Shown piece by piece: positions 1 through 5,828 of a stretch of 7,079 nucleotides of DNA. The stretch is from SKVR01 sp041642035 (GTDB lineage Bacteria; Bacteroidota; Bacteroidia; Bacteroidales; UBA7960). The notes below the pieces were generated by a model that worked only from the letters and a program-made list of their open reading frames with translations, did no database searches and was not told the origin of the DNA. Every line of letters starts with the position of its first letter. The stretch's first letter is position 1. A program made the position numbers and the translations under genes. The DNA is taken from contig JBEPXC010000189.1 in the NCBI GenBank assembly GCA_041642035.1, forward strand, positions 1 to 7,079, given 5' to 3'.

Positions 1-80
1 ACGATGACGTAGATAGGCTGCAGGTGTAAAGGTGGTGACATCAAAGCCGAGCAGTACTAATCACCCGAAAGTTTCTACTA
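1..80 (+). rRNA. rrl: 23S ribosomal RNA, 3' end (partial)
   Basis: The first 80 bases match the conserved 3' terminus of bacterial 23S rRNA: GATAGGCTGCAGGTGTAAAG, then AAAGCCGAGCAGTACTAAT, then the short terminal strand. The 5' part lies outside the window. The exact 3' end is placed about 20 nt after GTACTAAT by analogy with E. coli 23S and is uncertain by several bases. It is followed on the same strand by 5S rRNA, the usual end of an rRNA operon. Confidence 0.93.
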
Positions 81-256
81 CTGAGGATTTTTTACTTTAT
101 ATATTTTTCCGCTTGCATGCCAAATTTTGCCATAGAGGCAGAATTTAAGATACTCAAGTGCAGAGCTACAAAAGCTGAATCCGTGAAACGAAAACTTTTA
201 ATTATTAGTTTTTAGATTTTAGTTTTTAGTTTTTAGTTTTTCACTTAACAAGGTCT
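81..256 (+). other. 23S-5S internal transcribed spacer
   Basis: This is the spacer between the 3' end of 23S and the 5' end of 5S. No tRNA can be seen in it. It is AT-rich, and its right half holds a heptameric AGTTTTT tandem repeat just before the 5S gene. It is presumably transcribed with the operon and removed during rRNA processing. Confidence 0.75.
206..241 (+). repeat. AGTTTTT heptamer tandem repeat in the rRNA spacer
   Basis: About five tandem copies of a 7-bp unit close to AGTTTTT, with one imperfect copy (AGATTTT). It lies within the 23S-5S spacer, 15-50 bp before the 5S gene. The 7-bp period is the same as that of the unrelated heptamer arrays found further on in the window. Confidence 0.75.
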
Positions 257-367
257 TAAGGTGATTATAGCGGTAGTGTCCACCTCTTCCCATTCCGAAC
301 AGAGTCGTTAAGCCTACCCGCGCAGATGGTACTGGAGTGAAATCCGGGAGAGTATGTCGTCGCCAAC
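257..367 (+). rRNA. rrf: 5S ribosomal RNA
   Basis: The gene contains the hallmark 5S segment CCACCTCTTCCCATTCCGAA, followed by CAGAGTCGTTAAGCC and GATGGTACT. The terminal helix pairs GGTGAT (260-265) with GTCGCC (359-364). Helix II pairs GCGGTAG with CTACCCGC, with one bulged base. The distal arm forms CTGGA-GTGAAA-TCCGG. The length of about 111 nt is normal. It lies downstream of 23S and is followed by an intrinsic terminator. Ends are placed from helix I and may be off by 2-4 nt. This is the only complete 5S in the window; the similar stretches downstream all lack the 5' half. Confidence 0.9.
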
Positions 368-375
368 TTTTATAC

Positions 376-410
376 ACCCTCATCTTTTTATTAAGGTGAG
401 GGTTTTTTTT
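376..410 (+). terminator. Intrinsic terminator of the rRNA operon
   Basis: An eight-pair stem, CCCTCATC (377-384) with GGTGAGGG (395-402), includes one G-T wobble and encloses a 10-nt AT-rich loop. It is followed by eight Ts. It starts about 10 nt after the 5S 3' end, the expected place for rRNA operon termination. Confidence 0.85.
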
Positions 411-413
411 ATG

Positions 414-487
414 GGTAGTCGTTAAGCCTAACCGTGCAGTTGGTACCTTACCGGAGTGAAAACCCGGGAGCGGTCGCCAACTTTTAT
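414..487 (+). pseudogene. 5S rRNA-derived 3'-half element, copy A
   Basis: Similarity to the upstream 5S begins at AGTCGTTAAGCCT (compare 303 onward) and runs to the common end GTCGCCAACTTTTATA. The 5' half of 5S, including one strand of helices I, II and III, is absent, so it cannot be a working 5S. The distal arm is changed from the parent: GGTACCTTACCGGAGTGAAA replaces GGTACTGGAGTGAAA, and the loop-E side is shortened to GGGAGCGGTCGCC. GTTGG (439-443) can pair with the terminal CCAAC, giving a self-contained hairpin. The same changes occur in copies B, C and E, so these copies share an ancestor that was already rearranged. Confidence 0.8.
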
Positions 488-491
488 AGAA

Positions 492-520
492 GCCTCAATC
501 GAAAGATTGGGGCTTTTTTT
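492..520 (+). terminator. Intrinsic terminator of element A
   Basis: A nine-pair stem, GCCTCAATC (492-500) with GATTGGGGC (505-513), is closed by a GAAA tetraloop. Seven Ts follow. It starts a few bases after the 5S-like element. An identical hairpin follows copies B and C. Confidence 0.85.
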
Positions 521-530
521 GTTATTGGTA

Positions 531-559
531 GCTGGAAGCTCGAAGCTGGAAGTTGGAAG
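531..559 (+). repeat. GCTGGAA heptamer repeat
   Basis: Four 7-bp units in a row: GCTGGAA, GCTCGAA, GCTGGAA and GTTGGAA. The same block recurs at 742-770 and, shortened, at 6036-6060. Confidence 0.75.
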
Positions 560-610
560 GAAAAGACAAACGCAGATGACACTGATGAGGCTAATCTGCA
601 CTGACAAAAA

Positions 611-645
611 GAACAAGGAACAAGGAACAAGGAACAAGGAACAAC
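611..645 (+). repeat. GAACAAG heptamer repeat
   Basis: Four exact copies of GAACAAG plus a terminal GAACAAC. The matching block at 822-849 has three copies plus GAACAAC, so unit number differs between neighbouring repeats, as expected from replication slippage. Confidence 0.85.
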
Positions 646-647
646 GG

Positions 648-698
648 ACAGTTGGTACCTTACCGGAGTGAAATCCGGAAGCGGTCGCCAACTTTTAT
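648..698 (+). pseudogene. 5S rRNA-derived element, copy B
   Basis: This is a shorter version of copy A that begins at CAGTTGGTACC. It folds as GTTGG (651-655) with CCAAC, a short inner ACC/GGT helix, and a five-pair CCGGA/TCCGG arm around GTGAAA. The upstream 5S-like part AGTCGTTAAGCC present in copies A and E is missing and is replaced by the end of the heptamer array. It is directly followed by a terminator. Confidence 0.75.
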
Positions 699-702
699 AG
701 AA

Positions 703-731
703 GCCTCAATCGAAAGATTGGGGCTTTTTTT
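703..731 (+). terminator. Intrinsic terminator of element B
   Basis: Same hairpin as the one at 492-520: GCCTCAATC, GAAA loop, GATTGGGGC, seven Ts. The base sequence is identical, which fits recent duplication of the whole unit. Confidence 0.85.
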
Positions 732-851
732 GTTAATGGTAGCTGGAAGCTCGAAGCTGGAAGTTGGAAGGAAAAGACAAACGCAGATGACACTGATGAG
801 GCTAATCTGCACTGACAAAAAGAACAAGGAACAAGGAACAAGGAACAACGG

Positions 852-903
852 ACAGTTGGTACCTTACCGGAGTGAAAACCCGGAAGCGGTCGCCAACTTT
901 TAT
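852..903 (+). pseudogene. 5S rRNA-derived element, copy C
   Basis: It matches copy B except in the distal loop, where GAAAACCCGG replaces GAAATCCGG, the variant also seen in copy A. The distal arm keeps four C-G/G-C pairs. Like B it lacks the AGTCGTTAAGCC segment. It is not a functional 5S. Confidence 0.75.
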
Positions 904-907
904 AGAA

Positions 908-936
908 GCCTCAATCGAAAGATTGGGGCTTTTTTT
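908..936 (+). terminator. Intrinsic terminator of element C
   Basis: Third identical copy of the GCCTCAATC-GAAA-GATTGGGGC hairpin (908-929) followed by seven Ts (930-936). Confidence 0.85.
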
Positions 937-970
937 GTGGGACCAGGGGGACACGGGGGACTTGTGAAGA

Positions 971-1007
971 GTTGTAAAGCCTGCCCGGCCAGTTGGCGAC
1001 CGCTCCG
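971..1007 (+). pseudogene. Scrambled 5S-derived relic (copy D)
   Basis: The left part, GTTGTAAAGCCTGCCCGG through CAGTTGG (971-996), aligns in direct orientation with GTCGTTAAGCCTGCCCGCGC of element E. The right part, GTTGGCGACCGCT (992-1004), is the exact reverse complement of AGCGGTCGCCAAC, the 3' end of elements A, B, C and E. The direct and inverted pieces overlap at GTTGG, the 5-mer that pairs with CCAAC in the intact elements. It has no terminator of its own. Confidence 0.6.
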
Positions 1008-1096
1008 AAAAGTCAGAACGCGGATACGCTGATGGCGCTGATGTACACTGATAGAAAGAAACAAGAAACAAGAAATAAGGAACAAAGAAGAGGTTT

Positions 1097-1168
1097 GGTA
1101 GTCGTTAAGCCTGCCCGCGCAGCTGGTACCTTACCGGAGTGAAATCCGGAAGCGGTCGCCAACTTTTA
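1097..1168 (+). pseudogene. 5S rRNA-derived 3'-half element, copy E
   Basis: It runs from GGTAGTCGTTAAGCCTGCCC to CGCCAACTTTTATA and has the same extent as copy A. Its AGCCTGCCCGCGCAG stretch is closer to the parental 5S than that of copy A. It shares the derived distal arm ACCTTACCGGAGTGAAATCC and the shortened AAGCGGTCGCC end with the other copies. The 5' half of 5S is absent. Confidence 0.8.
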
Positions 1169-1173
1169 TAAAG

Positions 1174-1203
1174 AACCCCTTCCTTAAATGGTTGGGGTTT
1201 TTT
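1174..1203 (+). terminator. Intrinsic terminator of element E
   Basis: AACCCC (1174-1179) pairs with GGGGTT (1194-1199), with an inner CC/GG pair set around an AT-rich loop. Six Ts run from 1198 to 1203. Position and role match the other terminators but the stem sequence differs, so this terminator is not a copy of theirs. Confidence 0.75.
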
Positions 1204-1258
1204 GTTTGGGGGCTTATATATTAAACACCAACAATGCTAACATTTTTTATAATTAAAA

Positions 1259-1289
1259 TTTGCATATTAATTTATTTTTATTTGCTTTG
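1259..1289 (+). promoter_or_regulatory. Candidate Bacteroidota-type promoter for the GLPGLI gene
   Basis: TTTG at 1259-1262 is followed after 19 bp by TTGCTTTG (1282-1289), one mismatch from the TAnnTTTG -7 consensus of the main Bacteroidota sigma factor. The region is AT-rich and lies after the last terminator, about 80 bp before the ATG. Short motifs like this occur by chance in AT-rich DNA, so the call is tentative. Confidence 0.3.
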
Positions 1290-1371
1290 TATGTTTTATT
1301 ATTAACCAAAAGATTTAAAACCTGGTGCCTGTTTTTCCTAATTAACTTAATCATTACTTATACTTTCAGTC

Positions 1372-2232
1372 ATGCTTAAAATAATTCAAGTTGCCATCAT
1401 TTTAATAATCAGTCAATCTTTCTTACTTAAGAATGCATGTTATTCCCAATATGATAATTCTCGAAAAATTGACAATGCTCATAGTCTTATAAAATACATG
1501 CTGGAATACCATCAGGACTCTACAAATCTTGCTGATAAAAATAGAGAAGAAATGCTATTGTTCATTGGTAATAAGGTTAGTCTTTTCATGAGTTATAACA
1601 GAGCAATTACTGATACAGTGCGTGCTGCCCTGCTGCTGGCAGAGCAAAAAGGTTTGGATAGTCAGATACTTATGGATCAATATGCTGCTTCAGGACGTCA
1701 GGTCAGTCGGTTCAGGTACAGAATATACAAAAATTTTGCAGAAAATAATTTGTGTTACCATGAATATGTTCCACAGAATTACTTGGTTTATGAGGAACCT
1801 ATAAATGTCATGAAATGGAAGCTTATCGCCGGTGAAGAAAGGGTAATTAAAAACTATAAAGTAAAAAAGGCTACAACTTACTATGGCGGGAGGAATTGGA
1901 TAGCTTGGTTCACCCCTGATATTCCCATTAATGATGGCCCTTATAAATTTAGTGGTTTACCTGGCCTTATTGTAAAGATAGAAGACTCAAGAGGTCATTA
2001 TGCATTTTCCCTTATATCATTTGAAACATTAAATACTCCCAGACCCATTGAGCGTATAATACGTAGTAACGAGGTTAAAACTAATCGGGAAATATTTTTA
2101 AAAACAGTTGAGAATTTAAGAGCAAATATGATTCCTTTAGTACAAGATGCGCAGTTTTCAACTGAAGCCCAACGGGTAATAGCAGAAAATGCACGCCGCA
2201 GGAATAATCCTATTGAGCTGAGGGCGGATTGA
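1372..2232 (+). CDS. GLPGLI family secreted protein
   Basis: The 286-residue product begins with a likely signal peptide (about 1-25, hydrophobic core IIQVAIILIISQSFLL, cleavage near CYSQ), so it should be exported to the periplasm or cell surface. The family signature is clear in the C-terminal half: residues about 165-212 include KKATTYYGGRNWIAWFTPDI and then GPYKFSGLPGLIVKI. Family members are typically 230-290 residues, so this one looks full length. The molecular function of the GLPGLI family is unknown. The next gene, 138 bp downstream on the same strand, encodes an outer-membrane beta-barrel protein, a pairing often seen in Bacteroidota, and no terminator lies between them. The ATG at 1372 is chosen because it directly precedes the signal peptide. 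No Shine-Dalgarno sequence is visible, as is usual for the phylum. Confidence 0.88.
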   Translation: MLKIIQVAIILIISQSFLLKNACYSQYDNSRKIDNAHSLIKYMLEYHQDSTNLADKNREEMLLFIGNKVSLFMSYNRAITDTVRAALLLAEQKGLDSQILMDQYAASGRQVSRFRYRIYKNFAENNLCYHEYVPQNYLVYEEPINVMKWKLIAGEERVIKNYKVKKATTYYGGRNWIAWFTPDIPINDGPYKFSGLPGLIVKIEDSRGHYAFSLISFETLNTPRPIERIIRSNEVKTNREIFLKTVENLRANMIPLVQDAQFSTEAQRVIAENARRRNNPIELRAD

Positions 2233-2370
2233 AACTAGCAATGATGTTGGGAGCTGCGTATGTTAATGCATCAGAAGTAGCTTGCTCAACATTCAGAATA
2301 ACAATTGGAGACGAAGGAGGTAAGGGTATTTTTAATTAAAAGCGGATTAAATTTACTTTCAAGCATAAAT

Positions 2371-5013
2371 ATGATTTTTAGGAAAGTATTCATCTTCCAT
2401 GTATTCTTTTTGGCTCTAACCATTCAACTAATGCATGGTCAAACCACCTTATCGGGTACCATTACCGACGATGAGCAAAAACCCGTACCCAATGTCAATA
2501 TTCTTGTATATTCCCATAACAGCCATGCACTCATTGCTTTCGGTTTCAGTGGGCAAGACGGCAAATTTTCAATACGGGTGCAATCTCATTCCGATAGCCT
2601 GCGCATTGAAATAACTTCGGTGCAGTATCGTAATGAAAATCTTATTGTAGCCAACAAAGATGCTGAACTCGCAATTGGTCTGGTAAAAGAAGTAAAAGAC
2701 CTTTCGGAGTTTGTAAAGCGGGCCTCACCCATTGAAAGAAGGGGTGATACCATCAGCTACATAGTTAGCACTTTTGCCCATGAGCAAGACAGGTCAATAG
2801 CCGATGTGCTGACCAAAATGCCAGGCATTGAAGTGGAACCTTCTGGCCGTATCCTTTATCAGGGCGAACCCATACAGAATTTTTATGTAGAAGGGCTCGA
2901 CCTTATGGACGGACGTTACGGGCTTGTGAGCAACAATATGCCGCACCGTTCTGTGGCAACCGTGCAGATTCTGGAAAATCATCAACCGATCAGAATTCTC
3001 GAAGAACGGCTTCCTTCTCACCGGTCATCACTCAATATCACTTTGAAGAAAGAAATTACCACCACCGGCACTGCCCGCCTGGGAAGCGGCTTTCTACCTG
3101 TTTTATGGGATGCAAATGTCACGCCCATGATGTTTACCAAAAACTTTCAGCTGGCCGGATCTTATCAGGCAAACAACACCGGAAACGATGCTGCCGGGCA
3201 GCTGGATGCGCTGACTCCCGATAACTTCCGTGAACGTCTTGAAAGCAATACCAGCCGCCCAGCGCTACTTTCGGTGCCCGGACTTTCGCCACCAGGGTTT
3301 AATGAAAATCGCTATCTCCACAACAATCTTCAGCTGCTCAATGCCAATGCCCTGCTGCGCCTGCCCCTTGATCTGCAGTTGCGTACCAACCTGCACTTCA
3401 TTTATGATTACCAGCAACAGCAGGGTCAAACCCGGCGTGCATTATATACATTAGCTGATACCCTTGTTTTTGACGAACACATCAGAAACAACCTGCAAAA
3501 TACCGCTCTTCGGGGAGAGATCACCCTGACGCGTAATACCAAAGGGAATTACCTGGAAAACAAACTCGAATTTCAGACGCATTGGGATCAGCAAAACGGA
3601 AACCTACTTACATCAGGAAATCCGCTGCTGCAGCAAAACCTGAAAAATCCCTATCAAACCATTTCCAACAAATTGAGCATGGTAAAACCCCTGGGGAAGC
3701 GGCTCATTAATATAAGTTCCTATGTTTTCTACGACCATGCTAACCAGTCATTACAGGTATCTCCCGGGGGTTTTGAAAGTCTCCTCCATCAAACATCCTA
3801 TCAGGGTCTGGTGCAGAAGAGTGATATGCAGCGGGTGGTTATCAATCATTCGGTGGGCTTGTCTTTCGGACGGGGCCGTTGGGGGTTTACGCCCAGAGCG
3901 GGCTTTCAATACCTGTTTCACCGTATGACAGCAGATCTTTTTGCGAAAGATGGAAACATTTTGCATCCCACACTTTTTGTCAATTCACCCCAAAGCACCA
4001 GAACCCGAACCTACCTGGAAACCGAAATAGTATATAAAAGGAATGATGATTTTTCGGTAACCGCGCAGCTGCCCCTTTCGCATCTTTTTGTTGAAATCAA
4101 AGATCAGGCACTGGATAAGGGACAAAGTATCAGCCGCATGATTCTGGCACCCTCGGTTAACGTAAGTTACCAGATAAATAGTTTCTGGCGGATAAGAGCA
4201 TCCTACCGATATAAACCTACCGTTGGTGAATCTACCGGAGTCCATTATGCTTATATGCTAAACAATTACCGGAGCATGCATATCAACGATGCACCATTAC
4301 AACAAAGCATTAACCAGAGCTACTCCCTGTTTTTGAGTCATCGCAATCCGTTGAAATCGGTGTTTTCTGCCTTTTCAGGAATCTATTCCATCAGAAATCT
4401 GAACCTGATCCATACCCACAGCATTCTTCCTGACGGATCAACCATTCAAAGTGCCATCTTCCGGGAAACTACCGCCCGCAACATAAACCTGAGTGCACGG
4501 ACCAGTAAATACGTTAGCGGATTGAATACCACGCTGGCTCTTCAAGGATCCTATGCCATTAACTGGCAGGAGCTATGGGTAAATGAAAGCATCTTCGAAG
4601 GAAGAAATCATATTTATAGTCTCTCTCCCAAGGCAAATATCCGCATCACCGACCGACTGAGTACAGAGCTGCGGGGCGAGTGGCTACATTACGACACCTG
4701 GCGCGAAAAACAGAAACTCAACCAGGTGGATGTGTTTAAATATTTTATCAATATCCTACTGTTTCCGGGTAAGAATCAGCATTTGGCGCTCCAAACCGAG
4801 TTCTATCAGTACAGCGACCGGATGAATTACTTTATGGATATGTTCTACCGGTATAACATCAAATCACGCCGCATTGATCTGGAAATCAGATGGATCAACA
4901 TTCTGAACCATAAAATCTACAACGACTATACCGTCGGGTCATTTATGCTTCTCGAAAATCAGTACCATCTGCGACCTATGCAGCTGATGGCTACGGTGAG
5001 GTTTAGCTTTTAA
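2371..5013 (+). CDS. Outer-membrane beta-barrel protein with carboxypeptidase-regulatory-like and TonB-receptor-type plug domains
   Basis: The 880-residue product starts with a signal peptide (about 1-23, ending near LMHG-Q). A carboxypeptidase-regulatory-like beta-sandwich spans about 25-105 (TTLSGTITDDEQKPVPNVNI). A plug-like region follows at about 121-225, with RGDTISYIVSTF, IADVLTKMPGIEV and the motif FYVEGLDLMDGRYGL. From about 230 to the end are alternating strands of a beta-barrel, and the chain closes with a terminal phenylalanine (VRFSF), typical of outer-membrane barrels. The start at 2371 is preferred over an upstream in-frame TTG at 2305, because that would put 22 polar and mixed residues before the signal peptide. 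No SusD-like partner is present, so a glycan-uptake pair is not indicated; the partner is the GLPGLI protein upstream. The substrate is unknown. TonB dependence is inferred from the plug, and no TonB box was identified with confidence. Confidence 0.87.
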   Translation: MIFRKVFIFHVFFLALTIQLMHGQTTLSGTITDDEQKPVPNVNILVYSHNSHALIAFGFSGQDGKFSIRVQSHSDSLRIEITSVQYRNENLIVANKDAELAIGLVKEVKDLSEFVKRASPIERRGDTISYIVSTFAHEQDRSIADVLTKMPGIEVEPSGRILYQGEPIQNFYVEGLDLMDGRYGLVSNNMPHRSVATVQILENHQPIRILEERLPSHRSSLNITLKKEITTTGTARLGSGFLPVLWDANVTPMMFTKNFQLAGSYQANNTGNDAAGQLDALTPDNFRERLESNTSRPALLSVPGLSPPGFNENRYLHNNLQLLNANALLRLPLDLQLRTNLHFIYDYQQQQGQTRRALYTLADTLVFDEHIRNNLQNTALRGEITLTRNTKGNYLENKLEFQTHWDQQNGNLLTSGNPLLQQNLKNPYQTISNKLSMVKPLGKRLINISSYVFYDHANQSLQVSPGGFESLLHQTSYQGLVQKSDMQRVVINHSVGLSFGRGRWGFTPRAGFQYLFHRMTADLFAKDGNILHPTLFVNSPQSTRTRTYLETEIVYKRNDDFSVTAQLPLSHLFVEIKDQALDKGQSISRMILAPSVNVSYQINSFWRIRASYRYKPTVGESTGVHYAYMLNNYRSMHINDAPLQQSINQSYSLFLSHRNPLKSVFSAFSGIYSIRNLNLIHTHSILPDGSTIQSAIFRETTARNINLSARTSKYVSGLNTTLALQGSYAINWQELWVNESIFEGRNHIYSLSPKANIRITDRLSTELRGEWLHYDTWREKQKLNQVDVFKYFINILLFPGKNQHLALQTEFYQYSDRMNYFMDMFYRYNIKSRRIDLEIRWINILNHKIYNDYTVGSFMLLENQYHLRPMQLMATVRFSF

Positions 5014-5041
5014 AGTTGGGAGGAAGAACAAAAAAGTAGTT

Positions 5042-5260
5042 TTATTCCCCTGATTCAGATGCACGATATTCAAGAATATCACCGGGCTGACAATCCAGTG
5101 CTTTACAAATAGCATCTAAGGTGGAGAAACGTATGGCTTTGGCTTTTTCATTCTTAAGAATAGAAAGATTGGCTAAGGTGATGCCCACTTTATCCGCAAG
5201 CTCATTTAATGACATCTTACGTTTAGCCATCATCACATCCAGGTTCACAATTATTGCCAT
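5042..5260 (-). CDS. Small Cro/CI-type helix-turn-helix transcriptional regulator (YozG-like)
   Basis: A 72-residue protein made almost entirely of one HTH domain. The turn and recognition helix are at about residues 18-40 (LNELADKVGITLANLSILKN), followed by IRFSTLDAICKALDCQPGDI, the standard C-terminal part of the fold. It should bind DNA as a dimer. An upstream in-frame ATG at 5317 would add 19 residues that overlap the preceding gene. The start at 5260 is preferred because MAIIVNLDVMMAKRKMS is the usual N-terminus of this family and it lies 1 nt after the stop of the DUF2975 gene, giving translational coupling. The partner membrane protein is the usual neighbour of such regulators; together they may sense a membrane or envelope state, but the signal and targets are not known. 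It converges on the beta-barrel gene with only 28 bp between stop codons. Confidence 0.85.
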   Translation of the reverse strand: MAIIVNLDVMMAKRKMSLNELADKVGITLANLSILKNEKAKAIRFSTLDAICKALDCQPGDILEYRASESGE

Positions 5261-5261
5261 C

Positions 5262-5828
5262 TCAAATTGTTGTAAGGTTTTCTTCAAATAAGAAATTACC
5301 TTCTTTAAATACTTCATAAAAAGTATAAGCAGATATACCTATAATTAAAGGCAATAGGTTCAGTTGGAAACTGAAAATTTTACTACCTCCAATCATAAAC
5401 CAATTAACACTGGAAATCAAAAATATAACCAGAGTGTACATGCTTATTTTTTTAAAAGATTGTACATTTTGATATAAGAATGTTTGCAGCCTTTTGGTTG
5501 AGCGGATAAAGTTTTTAAATTCCTGTAATGATAATATGGCTAAAATTTTAATAGATATGAATTGGGTATAAAATAAGCATGAATATAAAAATGTGATTAA
5601 AGCACCTTGCTCTAATGGTTGTCCATTAGTTACAGTTTTAGTAATAGTGTAGTGGAAAACTTGAAGAAAAGAAAAGCTTTCCGGAGTTTTAGTGAAGTTA
5701 AAAAACATATCTGGGAAAAAATGCAACAATATGGGTACAGCCACTGATAGTAAAGTAGTAACCAGGAAATAAACTTGTATAAGAATACAAAGCCAATACA
5801 GAGTAGTTAGCGCTAGATTTTTTTTCAT
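5262..5828 (-). CDS. DUF2975-type four-helix inner-membrane protein
   Basis: The 188-residue product has four predicted membrane segments at about 7-36, 75-100, 128-146 and 152-171, and ends in FKEGNFLFEENLTTI, matching the EEN-L-T-I tail common in DUF2975 proteins. That family has no established biochemical role, but its members are typically encoded next to a small Cro/CI-type HTH protein, as here. The stop codon TGA is separated by 1 nt from the ATG of that regulator, so the two form an operon. Upstream on this strand a TATATTTT box (5847-5854 in plus coordinates) is one mismatch from the Bacteroidota -7 consensus, but no convincing -33 element is present. The gene is visibly more AT-rich than the neighbouring beta-barrel gene, which could reflect membrane-protein codon needs or a separate origin. 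Confidence 0.78.
   Translation of the reverse strand: MKKNLALTTLYWLCILIQVYFLVTTLLSVAVPILLHFFPDMFFNFTKTPESFSFLQVFHYTITKTVTNGQPLEQGALITFLYSCLFYTQFISIKILAILSLQEFKNFIRSTKRLQTFLYQNVQSFKKISMYTLVIFLISSVNWFMIGGSKIFSFQLNLLPLIIGISAYTFYEVFKEGNFLFEENLTTI

Larger units (their letters stand above)
521..731 (+). repeat. Composite tandem repeat unit 1 (211 bp)
   Basis: The unit reads, in order: GCTGGAA-type heptamers (531-559); a Bacteroidota-style intergenic motif ACGCAGATGACACTGATG (570-587) with its continuation; GAACAAG heptamers (611-645); a 5S-derived hairpin (copy B); and a T-tailed terminator. It repeats almost unchanged as the next 205 bp. Differences are one substitution near the start, one heptamer fewer, and a small change in the 5S loop. 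Open frames through it on both strands change with repeat number and resemble no protein, so no gene is called. Confidence 0.85.
732..936 (+). repeat. Composite tandem repeat unit 2 (205 bp)
   Basis: A near-exact second copy of the unit at 521-731, with the same order: GCTGGAA heptamers (742-770), ACGCAGATGACACTGATG (781-798), GAACAAG heptamers (822-849), 5S-derived element C, terminator. The high identity across all modules, including the ones unlikely to be under selection, argues for a recent tandem duplication. Confidence 0.85.
937..1203 (+). repeat. Diverged third composite repeat unit
   Basis: Its right part follows the layout of units 1 and 2 with diverged sequence. In order: a G-rich motif (949-974); a scrambled 5S relic (971-1007); an ACGCGGATACGCTGATG-type intergenic motif (1018-1052) in place of ACGCAGATGACACTGATG; GAAACAA-type heptamers (1058-1085); a longer 5S-derived element E; and a terminator of different stem sequence. 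The G-rich motif recurs at 5996-6021. Confidence 0.65.

Noticed and set aside
81..256. tRNA gene in the 23S-5S spacer
   Set aside because: No cloverleaf arms or T-loop GTTCRA motif could be found in the spacer.
296..312. 5S segment CAGAGTCGTTAAG instead of the CAGAGAAGTTAAG seen in some Bacteroidota
   Set aside because: It may simply be the normal form in this lineage. All copies in the array that cover the position agree with it, and no wider alignment could be made here.
611..849. CRISPR-like array
   Set aside because: The short units are contiguous heptamers without spacers, and the 205-211 bp units contain no unique spacer sequences or cas genes.
428..1085. Overlapping open frames of 61-126 codons on both strands across the 5S-derived array
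   Set aside because: They are generated by stop-free heptamer and 5S-like repeats, translate into repeated low-complexity peptides, and cross terminators and 5S-derived hairpins. They have no protein-family signature.
2305..2370. Upstream TTG start extending the beta-barrel protein to 902 residues
   Set aside because: It would place 22 residues in front of a clear signal peptide that begins at the ATG at 2371.
5014..5041. Bidirectional terminator between the convergent barrel and HTH genes
   Set aside because: GGGA and TCCC can pair only weakly and are not joined by a continuous stem or followed by a clear T-run.
5261..5317. Longer N-terminus for the HTH regulator from the ATG at 5317
   Set aside because: The extra 19 residues overlap the DUF2975 coding sequence and are not part of the HTH fold. 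The ATG at 5260, 1 nt after the preceding stop, fits family length and coupling better.
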